The notes under the pieces were generated by a model that saw only the letters and a list, made by a program, of their open reading frames with translations, had not been told where the DNA came from and did no database searches. Of a stretch of 64,000 nucleotides of DNA, positions 44,634 through 56,206 are shown one piece after another (the stretch's first letter is position 1; each line of letters starts with the position of its first letter). Position numbers and translations under genes: made by a program. The stretch is from Elgaria multicarinata webbii (lineage: Eukaryota > Chordata > Lepidosauria > Squamata > Anguidae), in NCBI RefSeq assembly GCF_023053635.1, contig NC_086173.1:144493197-144557196 (forward strand), in the 5' to 3' direction.

Positions 44634-45060
44634 GAGTCGCCCCCATGTGCCATTTGGTGCGACGGAATTTGCAGTGGGGCTCTGTCCGGTTGAAGCCCCG
44701 GCCATCCCCTCACAGCACCAGGCACTTCCCAAATCTGAATAGATTTATGACATTCACATGCCCCTGCAGTGGCTAAGACATCAGCACCCTAAATCACAAG
44801 CATTCTGTGACGGAACAAAAAGCAGATTTGGAAGCCCCAGCCAAAGCCCACCTTGAGTCATTTGGTGAATGTGATTGGAGCTCTCTCTACGGGGCTTTTC
44901 CTACTTCCCTTTTTTGCAAGGATCCCTGCCCCCTATCCAGACCTGCCCTTAAGCACTCTGTTTTATTTAATGCCACCTATGATGTGCGGCCTTTAAAAAA
45001 AAACTCCATTAATAGAAATATTATTGCAATGTAATAAAGACTCATGATGTATGATGTTTT
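44634..45060 (+). other. ZNF-4 3' UTR
   Basis: About 400 bp from the stop to a canonical polyadenylation signal. No repeat recognised within it. Confidence 0.6.
45033..45038 (+). terminator. Polyadenylation signal of ZNF-4
   Basis: AATAAA, followed by the GT/T-rich 'gatgtatgatgttttc', as expected for a cleavage site at about 45.05 kb. Confidence 0.65.
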
Positions 45061-45684
45061 CACGTATTATTGCCACTGCTCTCCTGAGCATACAGCGTAG
45101 TATCTTCTGTGGGTGAGCATGGTAAGTGTGTGGGCCCCTCCTACTTTCCTGAACACCTCCCACCAGGTTCGAAAGGCCTTGTTTGTCCACTCTTAGGAAG
45201 GGCATGGGCATTTCCTATAAAGTAGTTCGCTTAATGATTTTTTTACAGTGGCTCTGAGTCGCATTTCTGAAACTACCTTCTTCCTGGGCTTGGCTTATAT
45301 GTGAGGTCGTGGCCAACAGTCCAGCTACCAGCAAAGGCAGGTCTGATCCCTTGATGTGGGAATGGGGTGGGGGTGGTGAGGCTGTAACAGTACATAAAAA
45401 GCTGTTTGTAGCCCGAAAAAGAGCTACAATCGTTTTTTTGCAAAGCTGGACCTAGTCCTTCTGGGGAGTGAGAATGGCCTTTCTGCTCCTTCTCACTGTG
45501 GTCCTTCCTCTTTGGTCTTGTGGAGCAGGTTAGGCCATCAAGGGCCCAGTAACTCTCACACTTTATCACTGCAAGCAAAGTCTCTAGAAATATTTCTTAA
45601 ATCTCAGAGCTTACATTTGCTTACAGCAAGCGACTCCCCGATGGTTCCTCCTTCCCCCTCATAGGTGGAGAATTTCTTCCCAAC

Positions 45685-46020
45685 AAAGTTATCCCATGGG
45701 GCTGATTGGTGGGAGATTCAGGACAGATAAGTACTTCTTCATACAGTTCTTAGTAATTCACTTCCAAAAGATGTAGTGATGGCTACCAATTTGGATGGCT
45801 TTGATCCATGGACAACAGGGGGCTACCGATGGCTACTAATGCTGGTGGCTGTATGCTATCTCCACTATTAGAGTCAGTATGTTCATATACACCAGGTGCT
45901 GAGGGTAGTATTGCACTCAAGCTGGTTTGGAGGTTTCCCACAGATAGTGGGTTGGCCATTGAACAGAATGCTGGACTACATGGACTTTTGGCCTGATCCA
46001 GCAGGGCTCTTATCTTCTTA
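45685..46020 (+). repeat. CR1 LINE 3' fragment
   Basis: 'attggtgggagattcaggac' to 'ctggactacatggacttttg' and 'gatccagcagggctcttat', a CR1 tail on the + strand. Confidence 0.75.
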
Positions 46021-47343
46021 AGGTATCCCTGGTCTGGGCCTACAGTCTCTGATGTTTCTGATGCATCTTGTATGCTTGGAGTTGTCCCCTGTTCTTATTA
46101 GGACATGCAGTTTGCTCCTGACCTCATCCGGATAGGGCTGTTTGCTATCATATTGCTTACTTTATTCTTGAAATGAAAAGCAGTGACGCTGTGCTTGTGG
46201 ACTGGGTTTCTGGCACCACACTCTGTCCTCCCAAAGGCTGCTGGGAGTCAGTTTGGGAGACATGGGATCATACTTCTTTCTGGCCATGTGTCAGCATCTG
46301 AGAGATTTTGGGTGGAATGCACACACCATTGCCCCTTAGTGTCTTAGCAGAGGATCTCAACCATGACCCTTACATGCAGAGTGCCTTTGGTGTCTTCCCA
46401 TGGCAGCAGAATCAGACACTTAGTCTGATTCTTGCATTAAAAATATCCCTGCAAATAGAAAACTAGCGCCACAAGGAGTGAACTAAGCTGGAACATATGT
46501 CCTTGAGGTGCAAGGGTTCTACTTGTGGGTTTGTTTTAATACAAAGAGCATTGAAAAATGGCACCTCCTAGCTATAGCCTGCAGTTCACTCTGCTCCCTC
46601 AACATTCCCTCACATTTCTTGTAAACTCCTGATCTATTTAATCTCATGTACAGTGCTTTGTTAGAAAGCGCTATATAATAAATGTTATTTTATTATTATT
46701 TTTACTTCATTCAGCTGCGGGTGTAGCCTGAATGAGCCAGAGATGTCCAAGCCATGTACATCCTATGGAGGTAAATTGCGTAAATATTCCAAAGAGCAAA
46801 TCAGAGTCCTGGATCAAAATCCTCTGAATCAGTCGTCTGTGGTTGTGATCCAGAGCCACTCTAAAACTGGCAGCCCATACCATTCCACTGGGAAGACCTG
46901 AAGTGCTCTAAATTTGAGGCTTGGCCTGAACACCGTGATGCAGACCTGTGGCCAAACGACTTGTGGAACCATCATGCAATTCAGCTACATCATCAGCCAA
47001 TGCTGAAGCATCATGTAGGCTGACTTTGGGAGTAATCCAGAGGAAGGAAATAGAAGTGGGAAGTGTCTTGCCCCAAGGAGAAGATCCAGGCCTGGCTGCT
47101 TCCGGTCAGGCTAGGATGGAGATGGCAGTGTGGTGAATAGATGGATTCTGAAGCATCTGAGGAGGTGAAACTGCTTTGCAAGATTTCCTAGAGAAGTACC
47201 ACAATGACCTAGAATTAACAGGGAATGCACTGGAGGTCTCAGTTGTCCTCTGGACCTGAATGTTGAGTGCTGGGGTGTGATATCTTTTTATTTATACCTC
47301 TGTTGCTAGATCAGTAACTCTTAAGAGTCTGCAAACCCACACT

Positions 47344-47452
47344 GACCATCTGTCAGGGATGCTTTAGGGTAGATTCCTGCATTGAGCAGGGGGTTGGACT
47401 CGATGGCCTTGTAGGTCCCTTCCAACTCTGCTGTTCTATGATTCTATGATCC
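47344..47452 (+). repeat. CR1 LINE 3' end
   Basis: 'gaccatctgtcagggatgct' through 'ggttggactcgatggccttg' to 'ctatgattctatgat'. 5'-truncated to about 110 bp. Confidence 0.9.
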
Positions 47453-48039
47453 CATGGTTAATTTTATTGAAGGGTTTGCCTGGCCACTGTCCAGCTCTCA
47501 CTGACAGGGCTTTGGAAATGCAGGTTGTCCCTCAATGCCCTATACCAGCAGCCGGGCCACAAGTGCTTTGTTAGCCAAACACATGGTCATACAGCGTCTG
47601 GACATCAGACTGCTCTGCTCTGCACCGAAGGTGGAATTCAGCCTGGTTTGGGCCACACATTCATTACTGCAGTGGCATGGGGATGCAAGAAACATCTGGG
47701 TGGTGTCAAGGACATGCTTCCTTCCTGCGCCGCCACAAACGGTAGGTATGGTTGGGCACTTGCTGAGGGCCTGCACTCCAGCAGGGACTCACTGACAAAA
47801 AAAAAAAAAACCACCCTCAAATTGCTCCTCCTGTTCACCATTGCAATGTGCTAGAGCTGCCCAAGGGACCACATATGAATCGTTCTCTAGCTCAACTGCA
47901 GGTTCGTGATTGCTCTTAAAAAACTCAAAAGAATGTAGAATTGCCAGATGTTTCAGACCACAATTCCCAGCATTCCTGACCACTAGCCATGATGGCTTTG
48001 GCTGATAGGAATTGGTCCAAAATATCTGGAAGACACCAT

Positions 48040-48167
48040 GGCCTTAGCTAGGCCTAAGATTTATCCCGGGGTCGTCCCTGCCTGCTCCCGGGATCCCGTG
48101 TGTCATTTACATGAACAGGGATGACCCCGGGACGATCCCGGGATAAACCTTAGGTCTAGCTAAGGCC
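48040..48167. mobile_element. GC-rich palindromic MITE, 128 bp
   Basis: Ends GGCCTTAGCTAGGCCTAAG and CTTAGGTCTAGCTAAGGCC. Interior 'tatcccggggtcgtccctg' pairs with 'gacgatcccgggata'. Contains 'cccgtgtgtcattta', as in the relative at 6803-6950. Confidence 0.85.
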
Positions 48168-48788
48168 TACGTTGGGGAATGTTGTATGAGTCTCCCTTTT
48201 GTTGCAATGCTTTGAAATCTTCTGAGAAGATTGTTGCTTTCAACTTAACAGGAAGGACTTGACTTAAAAATAAAATCAGGGACCACGCAATGCCGATATT
48301 TAAAGGATTGTTTTGCTTTATTTCAAGTAGTCAAGAGGAGCAGACAATGCTGAGAAGAACTTGTGCAGTAGCCAATGAGATTACCAGGGACAGGAAATTG
48401 ATCAAGAAGTCCTGTGGGAGTCCAGCTTTGGAGCCAAAAGCAGGCCAGATTTTAACAGTACCATGAGGCAGTGGTTTTAAATTTTATTTTTAGCTTGAAG
48501 GAACCCTTTCCCATATGGCCTTGTTTTGAAATAACGCAATGTGACTCTGTAATGGAACCCCCTGTATGCAGTAGAGAATTCTGTGAAATGTGCTACCTGG
48601 GCCACACAATTCATGAGCAAGGCAAGCAGAAAGCAAGCAGCTGCGATGTTTTTAATCAATTTTATGTATTTATACTTATTGTTGTTCCCTGCCTCGAGCC
48701 AAACGGAGAGGTGAGTAAGAAATAATGATGATGATGATGATGATGATAATAATAATAATAATAATTAATAGCAGGCGTGGCTGAAAGA

Positions 48789-48833
48789 CTATATATACAT
48801 ATAGGGCAGAGAAGGCCCTATATGTATATATAG
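48789..48833. repeat. Perfect 19-bp hairpin with 7-nt loop
   Basis: CTATATATACATATAGGGC (48789-48807) and its exact complement (48815-48833) around the loop agagaag. Function unknown: a small MITE, a cruciform or a structured RNA are possible. Confidence 0.85.
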
Positions 48834-49220
48834 TATTGTAACTTTCTGTAATTAGAGAGAAAACCAAGTGCCACAGAGGAGAAGGAATAGGTTTTGAGCA
48901 GTACTTGCTAAATACTTCCTCCACTGTCTCAGTTGCTGCTTCTTTTACAGGTCTCCGGCCAGCCCCTGCAGATTCCCAGGACTACTACAGCCAGGGAGCA
49001 AACCAATGCATCGGGAGAGAAATACTCCACCAGGAAAATTCATGCAGATTCAGTTCCCCGCCTGTCCTCAGATCCCTTGCAGACTTTCTTTGCAGTTTCT
49101 GGCACTTTTTCTAAATTGAGATTTGCAGATCAAGGAATCCCCCTCCTGCACCTCACATCCACCAATGCTGAGCACAGGGGGGAAGCTGGACGCAGGGTCT
49201 CTCCGGCACAGGGCGGACCT

Positions 49221-49378
49221 AGAAATGGAGATTTCATAGCGGGGGTGGGGGGTGGGGGGTAGGGTACTTCTTGACCCAGGAAGTTCAACTCCTGATATCG
49301 AAGGAAAAACAGGGAGAGGGACGCCTAGTTATCCCTTCTTCTTCCCTTCCATTAGGAATAACTAGAGCCCTCTGGTGG
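49221..49378 (-). promoter_or_regulatory. Orphan minus-strand copy of the ZNF promoter signature
   Basis: On the minus strand: a CTCF-like core CCACCAGAGGGC (49378 down to 49367, 12 of 12), then GGAGTTGAACTTCCTGGGTC with A (49292-49272), then CTCCATTTCT (49231-49221). Block order is the same as at the four ZNF promoters, but inverted. Surroundings are not CpG-rich. On the minus strand, a GTAAAA donor-like site near 48.95 kb would give a first exon of similar length. No zinc-finger frame lies downstream in this window. Confidence 0.65.
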
Positions 49379-49456
49379 TCAAGTCATCAGACACGCCCCC
49401 CACTTTTCACATCCCACATCTCCTACCTGCACATACCAGAGATTGTATAATCCACC

Positions 49457-49563
49457 CTTCTCCAGCCTGGCACCCTCAAGGTAAATTGGGCTACAACTCC
49501 CATCATCCCCAGCCAGAGGAGTTATAGCCCAACACATCTGGAGGGCACCAGGCTGAGGAAGAA
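49457..49563. mobile_element. hAT-like palindromic MITE
   Basis: 'gggctacaactcccatcatc' and 'ccaacacatctggagggcac', ending 'ccaggctgaggaag'. Confidence 0.7.
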
Positions 49564-50959
49564 CTGGTTTAATCTAATCTCTCTGGCAGCAGCAAGGAAA
49601 AGTTCTAGATAGAATTTGGTGCGTAAATTCAGCCAGGTCTCCACCCTCTTTCAGCGCTGCTATTCAATCCTGCAAGATGTGAAGTGTGCCTCTGAGCATG
49701 TGCTGATGCTGTCTGGTATCCAAAAGCAGGGATTTGGGTCAGAAAGGCATAGCTTCCAAGCAGGTTTGAGCCCGAACACCATCCCCCCTCCACCAAAAGT
49801 AACCAATTAGGACACGATCCTATGAGTGTTTAGGGGATGCTGGGAGATTTGGGACTTTCCCCCCCTGTCTAGCCATGCATAGGACTGTGCCTTAAATGAA
49901 TTACCTTCACCCCCTCATGCCATCTTCTGAAGAGAGGTCTCTGTAACAGAACCGTTGTCTGGATGCCAATTTAAATGTCACACTCGGTTTTATCTTTGTG
50001 TGTGCGCGTGTGCTCTTGTTTCTCAGCTGATAGTTGTTTATTTAATTTATATCCTGCCTTTTTGACAAAAATGGCTCGTTGTGATATATTTGCTTTTATT
50101 TTGTTTCATCTAAGTTGTCCATCAATTTGATCGCCCATAGGGTAAAAGGGCAATTCATACATATATAAAATAAATTAAACTATTAAGGATAACAAGTGGG
50201 ACTGCAACAAAATGTTGTGATGTGGAGCTTTGCTGTTCAGAATTGCAGGGATTCCGTTCCAAATCAGTGTCCTCTTTTCTGGTGATGCAGGCCCTCTTTT
50301 TTGACAGTAAGTAGCCACCTTACCTCTCTTAGACTGTTTTCTCCTTAGGGTTATTTCCCTAAAGTGTTGTTGTTGTCGTTGTTGTTGTTGTGCAAAGCTT
50401 GAGGTTTCCATGACTGAAGGATTGTTGGCCCACATTCCTGCTGCTGCTGGTCTCACACAGACTTGAGGGACTCCAGTATGAACACTGTTTATTTCTTGTA
50501 GTCTTTCTTCCCTTATATTCCACAGTGAGGCTGTATATAAGTGCTAACAGGCCCTGATTTTCTCCCCTCTAGATCAGCATGGCTTGAGACGACCAATGGT
50601 TTTTCAGAAAGCTTGAGGAAGATTGCATTACTGCTTCCAGTAAAACAATACAAATGCCTTCCAGAGGAAAAAAGTAGGGTGACTCTTCCCAGCATGAGCC
50701 TCACTCGGGAGCCGGCCACCCCTAGCCTTCTCAAAACTGCTTACATGACACTCGCCTATTCCCCCCTGCCCCCAAGAGCACCTTTATGATGGCGCACGCT
50801 TCTGTGACAATGGCTTTTGAGGTCTTTTTATAAACTTTAAATTGAAGGCTATTATATTAGAATACCCCCTTCATTCCATTAAGGCAAGCAATTGCATTGC
50901 TGTTAAGACCATGAAAATTGTCTTGATGATGGCTCATTGATGCCACAAGCCCCCCAAAC

Positions 50960-51770
50960 CACATGGTTTCGCTCCTGCGGGGTTGCGCCATGTTATCCCC
51001 ACAGGCAGGAGCAAGCACAGGGTTTATATGGACCATCATCGGGGGGGGGGGGAGCGATTGCCACCACTGCTGCCTGTGCCTTCTAGGCTTTGACGAGAAC
51101 TTTCCAAAAGGGAGACTTTTCTCCCTACTCCAGAGGCAGTGCAGGGGCGTTCTGGCGGCCATTCAGATCGCCGGCCCACCAGCCCACCCCCTCCTCCCTG
51201 CCGGAGCGGACTGTGACCATTCGTCTAGCCACACCTTCGCCACAACCCTGGAGCGCAGAGACAGATGCCGATGCGCCATCCTTGCCACACTTCAGACAAA
51301 ATTTGGGTAAGTCCACAACTCTTTTGTTTCAGCGCTTCAAGGGGAAGCCCCGGGGTGGGTGCGCAGCGGCCTCTGCATGGTATAATTGACACCGCGCCAC
51401 TGCACACCCACCTTGGGCCTTTCATCATGTATAGACACCCCCAAACTAGCCTCCTTTGGTTCCTGCATTGGCGTTCCTTCCCAGCATCTGCATGGGAAGG
51501 AGCGCCAATGTGGAGTTGCCGCTGCCACCACCGGCAGACCAAGCACCCAGGAAGGGGGAGGAAGGGGGAAGCCAACTCTTCTCCCTCTGGCTGCCCCATT
51601 CCTCTCCCCCCCCACCTGTTTTTGTTTTTGTTTTAATCTGTAGATGCGAAGCTTTGCATCTACAAAAATTTTAAAAAAATAAAATCTGGGGGAAAAGAAC
51701 GGGGCAGCCAGAGGGAGGTCAGATGGAGGCGAGATAGCTGCCCCATTCCTCTCCTCCCCCCGCCAGGTGT

Positions 51771-51801
<31 letters not shown>

Positions 51802-52040
51802 CAGAGACCTGTGGCACCTGACTTGGAGCTCCCAGCCTGCCCTCTTCCCTGTCCAGCCTAGCCGATGGCAACCAAGCGGGGGCGCCATCAGCTGACACGC
51901 CTCCGCAGACAAAAAAGTTGGGGTAAGTGCCCAATTTTTTTTTCAGCGTAGTTTCTGGGGTTTGCCCCAGGATGGCTTTGCAATGGCGGCTGCGTCATGT
52001 AGATAACCTGCTGCCACTCCGAATCCACCCCGGGGCAAAC
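50960..52040. repeat. Two related GC-rich segments
   Basis: 51265-51390 and 51880-52000 share the order 'cgccatc', 'cagacaaaa', 'ttggggtaagt' (or 'tttgggtaagt'), a T-rich run ending in CAG, then 'ggggtttgcccc'- or 'gggaagccccggggt'-type sequence. Probably two copies of one unrecognised element. A (TTTA)n tract (51768-51801) lies between them. Confidence 0.45.
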
Positions 52041-52109
52041 TCTTCATCAAGTATTCTGTTTTTCATACTGGCCAGTAACAGGTGCCTGAAGAGCCAGAGA
52101 CCTCCAGTA

Positions 52110-52510
52110 TCAGAGGCAGTATTTTATTTATTTATTGCATTTTTATACCGCCCAATAGCCGAAGCTCCCTGGGCGGTTCACAAAAACTAAAACCATTCCA
52201 AGTATAAAACAAACAGTATAAAAACATGATATAAAATACACATTAAAAACTGATTAAAAACATACCATACATGATTAAAACATCTTTAAAACATCCTAAA
52301 AACATTCTAAAATTTCACTGGATAGGCCTGCCGGAATATAGGATCAGTAAGCCTATATACACCAGTTGCTGGGGAACATTGGCGTTGCACTTCTGTCCTG
52401 CTTGTGGATTCGTGGTGGATAGCTAGTTGGTCACTGTGTGAACAGAGTGCTGGACTAGATGGAACGTTGGTGTGATCCAGCAGGGCTCTTCTGATGTTCT
52501 TATGATATAC
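52110..52510. repeat. L2 tail (minus) followed by CR1 tail (plus)
   Basis: 'taccgcccaatagccgaagc' (reverse L2) runs to about 52340. 'caccagttgctggggaacat' and 'gatccagcagggctcttctg' (forward CR1) follow. Confidence 0.8.
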
Positions 52511-53267
52511 AACCTTAGGAGTGCTCCTGAATGTGGCACAGGTGCTAGATGTTTGCAGAAGGGGATTCCTCAGGGACAGGTGCCCATCTGATCTATATGA
52601 TTTTGCTGAAAGCTTTGAAGTCTGTGGGGATCTCGCCCCAGGAGATGTGATAACTGGGGATGAGGAGGAGTCTTAACATGCACGTTCTTGAATGCGTACA
52701 TTCTCCCGGTATCTGTGGTACAGGGATTAAAGCTGCTCTAGGAATGACACTGGAATGTGGGACCTAAGGTGGACAGTCCTCTATTTGAAGGGCTGTCTGA
52801 GGACTGTCCTCTACTTGAAGGCATCCTCTCTTCGAAGGGCTGTCCAGCTCATGTCTGGTATAAAGATATAGGACCATTAGAAGGAAGAGATGGCCTTGAA
52901 GTTCCCTACCAAAAGCACCTTAACAGCAGACTAAACGGGCAGATACCACCGGTGAACTGGTCAGAGTCTCCACACAATGGTGAGATGAACTGTATTTCTA
53001 TTTCGTTAATAATAATAACTTCTGAATTTGCATCTATGCATAGGAGATGTGATAACATTTTATGGAAATTGGTGCTCTCTTTGATCTTTTTGGTTGTTCT
53101 GTATGTGCCTGGGTCACAGAGGGTGCAGCAGTGTTGGCACAAGAACACTTCCCAACCAAAACATCCCTCTTATTGACAGCTGATTCTCATGCTGCAGCCC
53201 CATGAGGGATCGCCCTGCATGCCGTGACATAGCAGCTCCAGGGTGTACGTATGTGTGGTCCAAAAAA

Positions 53268-53743
53268 GAGGATAAAGGGAGACCTGATAGAGGCATACAG
53301 AATTATGTATGGTGTGGAGAATGACATTTTTCTCCCTTCCTCATAATACTAGAACCTTGGGTTAACCCGTGAAGCTGATTGGTGGGAGATTGAGGACAGA
53401 TAAAAGGAAGTACTTCTTCACACAGTGCATAGTTAAACTGTGGAATTCACTACCACAAGATGTAGTGATGGCTGCCAACTTGCATGGTTTAAAGGGGGGT
53501 TAGATAACTTTCTGGAGGAGAAGGCAATGGCTTCAAGTCCTGATAGCTATGTTCTACTTCCAGTAGCAGAGACACTAAGCCTATGTACACCAGTTGCTGG
53601 GGAACATGGGTGTGAGGGTGCTGTTGCACTTGTGTCCTGCTTGTGGATTCTTGGCCAACAGATGGTTGGCCACAGCGTGAACAAAGTGCTGGACTATATG
53701 GACCCCTGGTCTGTTCCAGAATGGCTCATCTAATGTTCTTATC
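53268..53743 (+). repeat. CR1 LINE 3' fragment
   Basis: 'aagggagacctgatagaggc', 'ggaagtacttcttcacacag' and 'ctaatgttcttat' at the end. Same subfamily as 55838-56206. Confidence 0.8.
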
Positions 53744-54090
53744 TGAAGGTCATAGGAAGAGTTTTTCCAGGCCGGGATTGCACAATTCCTGACTGGCATT
53801 TCTATGGAGGAGCCTTTCGAAACCAGTTGTATTGAAGTGCAACTCCCAGCCATTTTGGGGATGGTAGGAGGTGAATCCCAACATAACTAGAGGGTGTCAG
53901 ATTGGGAAAGGCTGCTTCAGAGAAACAAGCCCACATTGGCAGGAAGTCTGTTTTGCAGACAACAATGTGTAGAGGAATACAGCTGACCGGAATGGAGAAC
54001 AAACAAAACTAGGCAAACAATTCTTTCTCAGTCTCCCTCTTCCCCACCCTAAGGCATAATAATACTGACTTCCCTTACAGGGCTGTTGTA

Positions 54091-54236
54091 AAGCAGGGAT
54101 GGGCAATCTGTGGTCCCCCGGATATTGGACTACAACTCCCATCATTCATCACCCTTGACTATGCTGGCCAGGGCTGATGGGAGTTGCAATCCAATAACAT
54201 CAGAAGGGCCAAAAGTTGCCCACCCCTGTTCTAAGC
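54091..54236. mobile_element. hAT-like palindromic MITE
   Basis: 'gcagggatgggcaatctgtg' on the left and 'aagttgcccacccctgttc' on the right, with 'ggactacaactcccatcat' inside. The best-preserved copy of this family here. Confidence 0.85.
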
Positions 54237-54639
54237 AGTGAAAACTTCCAGGGGCAGCAATGCAGGGCGAAAGAGCGCCGGGGAGATAGAACGGCGCACA
54301 ACAGGCTCCTCTCTCTCTGCCCTTCTCTCCCTCTCTGTGGCAAAATATGCATTCTAGTGTGTAGAACTGATAAGAATTTATTGTATCTTGTAGGTGTGAC
54401 CAGTTCTGTGTCTGTATGTGTTGTGAAATATCTATGAGTAATGGAATGTCTTCTTAGAAATGGAGGCAGGCGGCCACGAATGGGTCAGCCAAGTACTGGA
54501 AGCAGCACACTGCTGAGCAGGGATACCTTCATCTGGGTGCTGCTGGTGTCAGTGGCAGACGTGGCTACATTGAGAAAAACGGGAAAGGTGGTATGACCAG
54601 GTCCAAAACAAAGGATGAGGTCATCGGCATCCTAGGGGT

Positions 54640-54648
54640 TATAAAAGG
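54640..54648 (+). promoter_or_regulatory. TATA box of the 3' gene
   Basis: TATAAAAGG lies about 25-30 bp before a candidate first exon that ends at a good donor. It is not inside a recognised repeat. Confidence 0.6.
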
Positions 54649-54667
54649 CCAGGATTTGATCAGTTCG

Positions 54668-54743
54668 GGAGAGAGATCCTGGGAGAACCGGAAATCCGCC
54701 ATCCGTGCGCAGGCTGGCTTCACCCACCCTGCCTGCCATTTAG
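54668..54743 (+). other. Candidate non-coding exon 1 of the 3' gene
   Basis: Starts about 25-30 bp after the TATA box (exact start not determined) and ends TTTAG|GTAAAT with GT at 54744-54745. It contains no ATG, which fits a 5' UTR exon. Confidence 0.5.
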
Positions 54744-55146
54744 GTAAATAATATGACACTTTGGCATTGACTGTTGGATTGAGAGGAAATGAAGTTTTAT
54801 GATGCTTGCAATATGCTTGCTATCCTTTCAGTGATTATAACTTGTGTGTGTTTAGGAATGTTTGTGATCTGCGTCATCTGAGCTAAAGCTTGTTTTTCTC
54901 TTAGACTGTTGGAGAGATAAAAACGTGTCCTTTAATAACAGAATTTGTATTGTCTAGCTTGAGAGAAGTTTCAGGGACCATTACCCGTCCATTAATTCTT
55001 GAAGCCCAAAACACTCGGTAAAGACTTGTAAATCTGTCATTGGGTGGGGTCTGTGCTTAGAACTGTTGCATTCTCTCTTGATCTGGTGAATCAAGTGATA
55101 CACCTGTTCAAGTCCGATAAACAAGCTAGTTGGATGGAGTGAGAAG

Positions 55147-55850
55147 TAGAATCATAGAATAGTAGAGTTGGAAGGGGCTTATAAGGCCACTGAGTCCATC
55201 TCCCTGCTCAATGCAGGAATCCACCTGACAGATGGCTGTCCAGCTGCCTCTTGAATGCCTCTAGTGTGGGAGAGCCCACAACCTCCCTAGGTAACTGGTT
55301 CCATTGTTGTACTGCTCTAACAGTTAGGAAGTTTTTCCTGTTGTCTAGCTGGAATCTGGCTTCCTGTAACTTGAGCCCATTATTCTGTGTCCTGTACTCT
55401 GGGATAATGGAGAAGAGAGCCTGGCCCTCTTCTGTGTGACAACCTTTCAAGTATTTGAAGAGTGCTATCATGTCTTCCCTCAAACTTCTCTTCTCCAGGC
55501 TAAACATGCCCAGTTCTTTCAGTCTCTCCTCATAGGGCTTTGTTTCCAGACCCCTGATCATCCTCGTCGCCCTCCTCTGAACCCCCTCCGCCTTGTCTGC
55601 ATCCTTCTTGAAGTTTGGTGCCCAGAACTGGCACAGTACTCAAGATGAGGCTTAACCACGGCTGAATAGGGGTGAACCAGTACCCTGCGCGATTTGAAAG
55701 CTATACTTCTATTAATGCAGCCCAAAATAGCATTGGCTTTTTTTGCAGCCACATCACACTGTTGACTCATATTCCACTTGTGATCTACAACAACTCCAAG
55801 ATCCTTCTCATTTGAAGTATTGCTGAGCCAAGTAGTTGGGTCCTGAGATC
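55147..55850 (-). repeat. CR1 LINE 3' part
   Basis: The minus strand encodes '[20 protein letters not shown]' (208 to 561 of 55,xxx) and, further on, 'AILGCINRSIAFKSR' and '[13 protein letters not shown]' (55558-55770), from CR1 ORF2. 5'-truncated and broken. Confidence 0.9.
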
Positions 55851-56206
55851 CAGGACAAATAAAAGGAAGTACTTCTTCACACAGCGCATGGTTAAATTAT
55901 AGAACACTACCACAACATGTAGTGATGGCCACCCATTTGGATGGCTTTAAAAGGGAGTTGGATAAATTCCTGGAGGCGAAGGCTATCAATAGCTGCTAAC
56001 CTTGATGGTCGTGTGCTATCTCCAGTATCCGAAGCAGTAAGCCTGTGTGCACCAGTTGCTGGGGAACATGGGTGGGAGGGTGCTGTTGTATCATGTCCTG
56101 CCTTGTTGGTCCCTGGCCGATGGCTGGTTGGCCACTGTGTGAACAGAGTGCTGGACTAGAGGGACCCTGGGTCTGATCCAGCAGGGCGCTTCTCTTACGT
56201 TCTTAG
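55838..56206 (+). repeat. CR1 LINE 3' fragment
   Basis: 'aaaggaagtacttcttcaca', 'gatggctttaaaagggagtt' and a 'gttctta' end. Abuts the inverted CR1 on its left. Confidence 0.75.

Larger units (their letters stand above)
45061..49220. other. Region 3' of ZNF-4: what it holds
   Basis: Holds CR1 (45685-46020), a LINE-like tail (about 46640-46700), CR1 3' end (47344-47452), a dispersed repeat (about 47545-47875), a hAT-like MITE remnant (47940-48040), a GC-rich MITE (48040-48167), an L2 tail with (GAT)/(AAT) repeat (48665-48767) and a hairpin (48789-48833). No minus-strand zinc-finger frame exists here, although the opposite-strand promoter-like element at 49.3 kb points into it. From 46.02 to 46.64 and 46.70 to 47.34 kb I see nothing. 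Confidence 0.5.
49379..54639. other. Region between the array and the 3' gene: what it holds
   Basis: Holds hAT-like MITEs (49457-49563, 53830-53925, 54091-54236), a MITE (49810-49900), a (GTT)n-like tract (about 50367-50391), two related GC-rich segments (50960-51440 and 51840-52040), (TTTA)n (51768-51801), L2 (52110-52340), CR1 (52340-52510) and CR1 (53268-53743). From 52511 to 53267 I see no gene or clear repeat. Confidence 0.5.

Noticed and set aside
48933-49262. 109-aa + strand open frame after an acceptor-like TTTTACAG
   Set aside because: It overlaps the minus-strand promoter-like element and its likely first exon. It is low complexity at the end and has no partner exon in phase.
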